Positions 8,538-8,596 of a stretch of 8,596 nucleotides of DNA are shown here, piece after piece. The DNA is from Candidatus Latescibacterota bacterium. Lineage in GTDB: Bacteria > Latescibacterota > 4484-107. The position numbers and the translations under genes are program-made. How positions within the stretch are numbered: position 1 is the stretch's first letter; each line of letters begins with the position of its first letter. The notes under the pieces are model-generated. The model did no database searches. It was given only the letters and a program-made list of their open reading frames with translations, and was not told the origin of the DNA. The stretch covers positions 1-8,596 of the forward strand of contig JAUWMS010000074.1 of the NCBI GenBank assembly GCA_030613045.1, written 5' to 3'.

Positions 8538-8596
8538 ATGGCGAAGGCGAAGTTTGAGCGCACGAAGCCTCATGTGAACATAGGTACGATTGGTCA
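8538..8596 (+). CDS. tuf: Elongation factor Tu, N-terminus only (3' truncated by window)
   Basis: The first 19 codons read [19 protein letters not shown], followed by two bases (CA) of what is normally the His codon of the GHVDHGKT P-loop. This is the standard EF-Tu N-terminus. EF-Tu delivers aminoacyl-tRNA to the ribosomal A site as a GTP complex. Its place after fusA is the classic str operon order. The rest of the gene is outside the window, so integrity cannot be judged. Confidence 0.96.

Overview
This window is a bacterial transcription/translation core operon, all on the + strand: the 3' part of rpoB, complete rpoC, rpsL, rpsG and fusA, and the first 19 codons of tuf. This is the rpoBC cluster joined directly to the str (S12-S7-EF-G-EF-Tu) operon. 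No L7Ae-like gene lies between rpoC and rpsL. I see no mobile element, CRISPR array, tRNA or rRNA, and no gap exceeds 120 bases.

The organism looks like an uncultivated, Gram-negative-type bacterium of moderate GC content. The beta' subunit carries a trigger-loop insertion of the kind found in Proteobacteria and several other mostly Gram-negative phyla and absent from Firmicutes and Actinobacteria. The phylum cannot be fixed from sequence reading alone. Start codons vary (GTG for rpoC, TTG for rpsL, ATG for rpsG, fusA and tuf), each behind a purine-rich Shine-Dalgarno sequence.

Layout: 1-1130 RNA polymerase beta C-terminal part; 1131-1226 a gap filled by a large imperfect palindrome; 1227-5285 beta'; 5286-5364 a gap with a second heptad-built inverted repeat; 5365-5736 ribosomal protein S12; 5737-5790 a short gap with one more heptad pair; 5791-6261 ribosomal protein S7; 6262-6378 a 117-base gap with a small hairpin; 6379-8454 EF-G; 8455-8537 a gap with a third heptad-built inverted repeat; 8538 onward EF-Tu. 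Together these genes supply the catalytic core of RNA polymerase, two 30S proteins (decoding centre and head) and the two main elongation GTPases, a set usually co-expressed with growth rate.

I found no new multi-gene system. The points worth a second look are: (1) the catalytic histidine of the EF-G G3 motif (DTPGH) is read as proline; (2) S12 naturally carries Arg43, the classic streptomycin-resistance residue, and also Ala86 where Arg is usual; (3) degenerate 7-base repeats arranged as inverted repeats occupy three of the five gaps, with a partial copy in a fourth; (4) rpoB and rpoC share a reading frame and are separated only by tandem TAA-TGA stops and an open, palindrome-derived linker.
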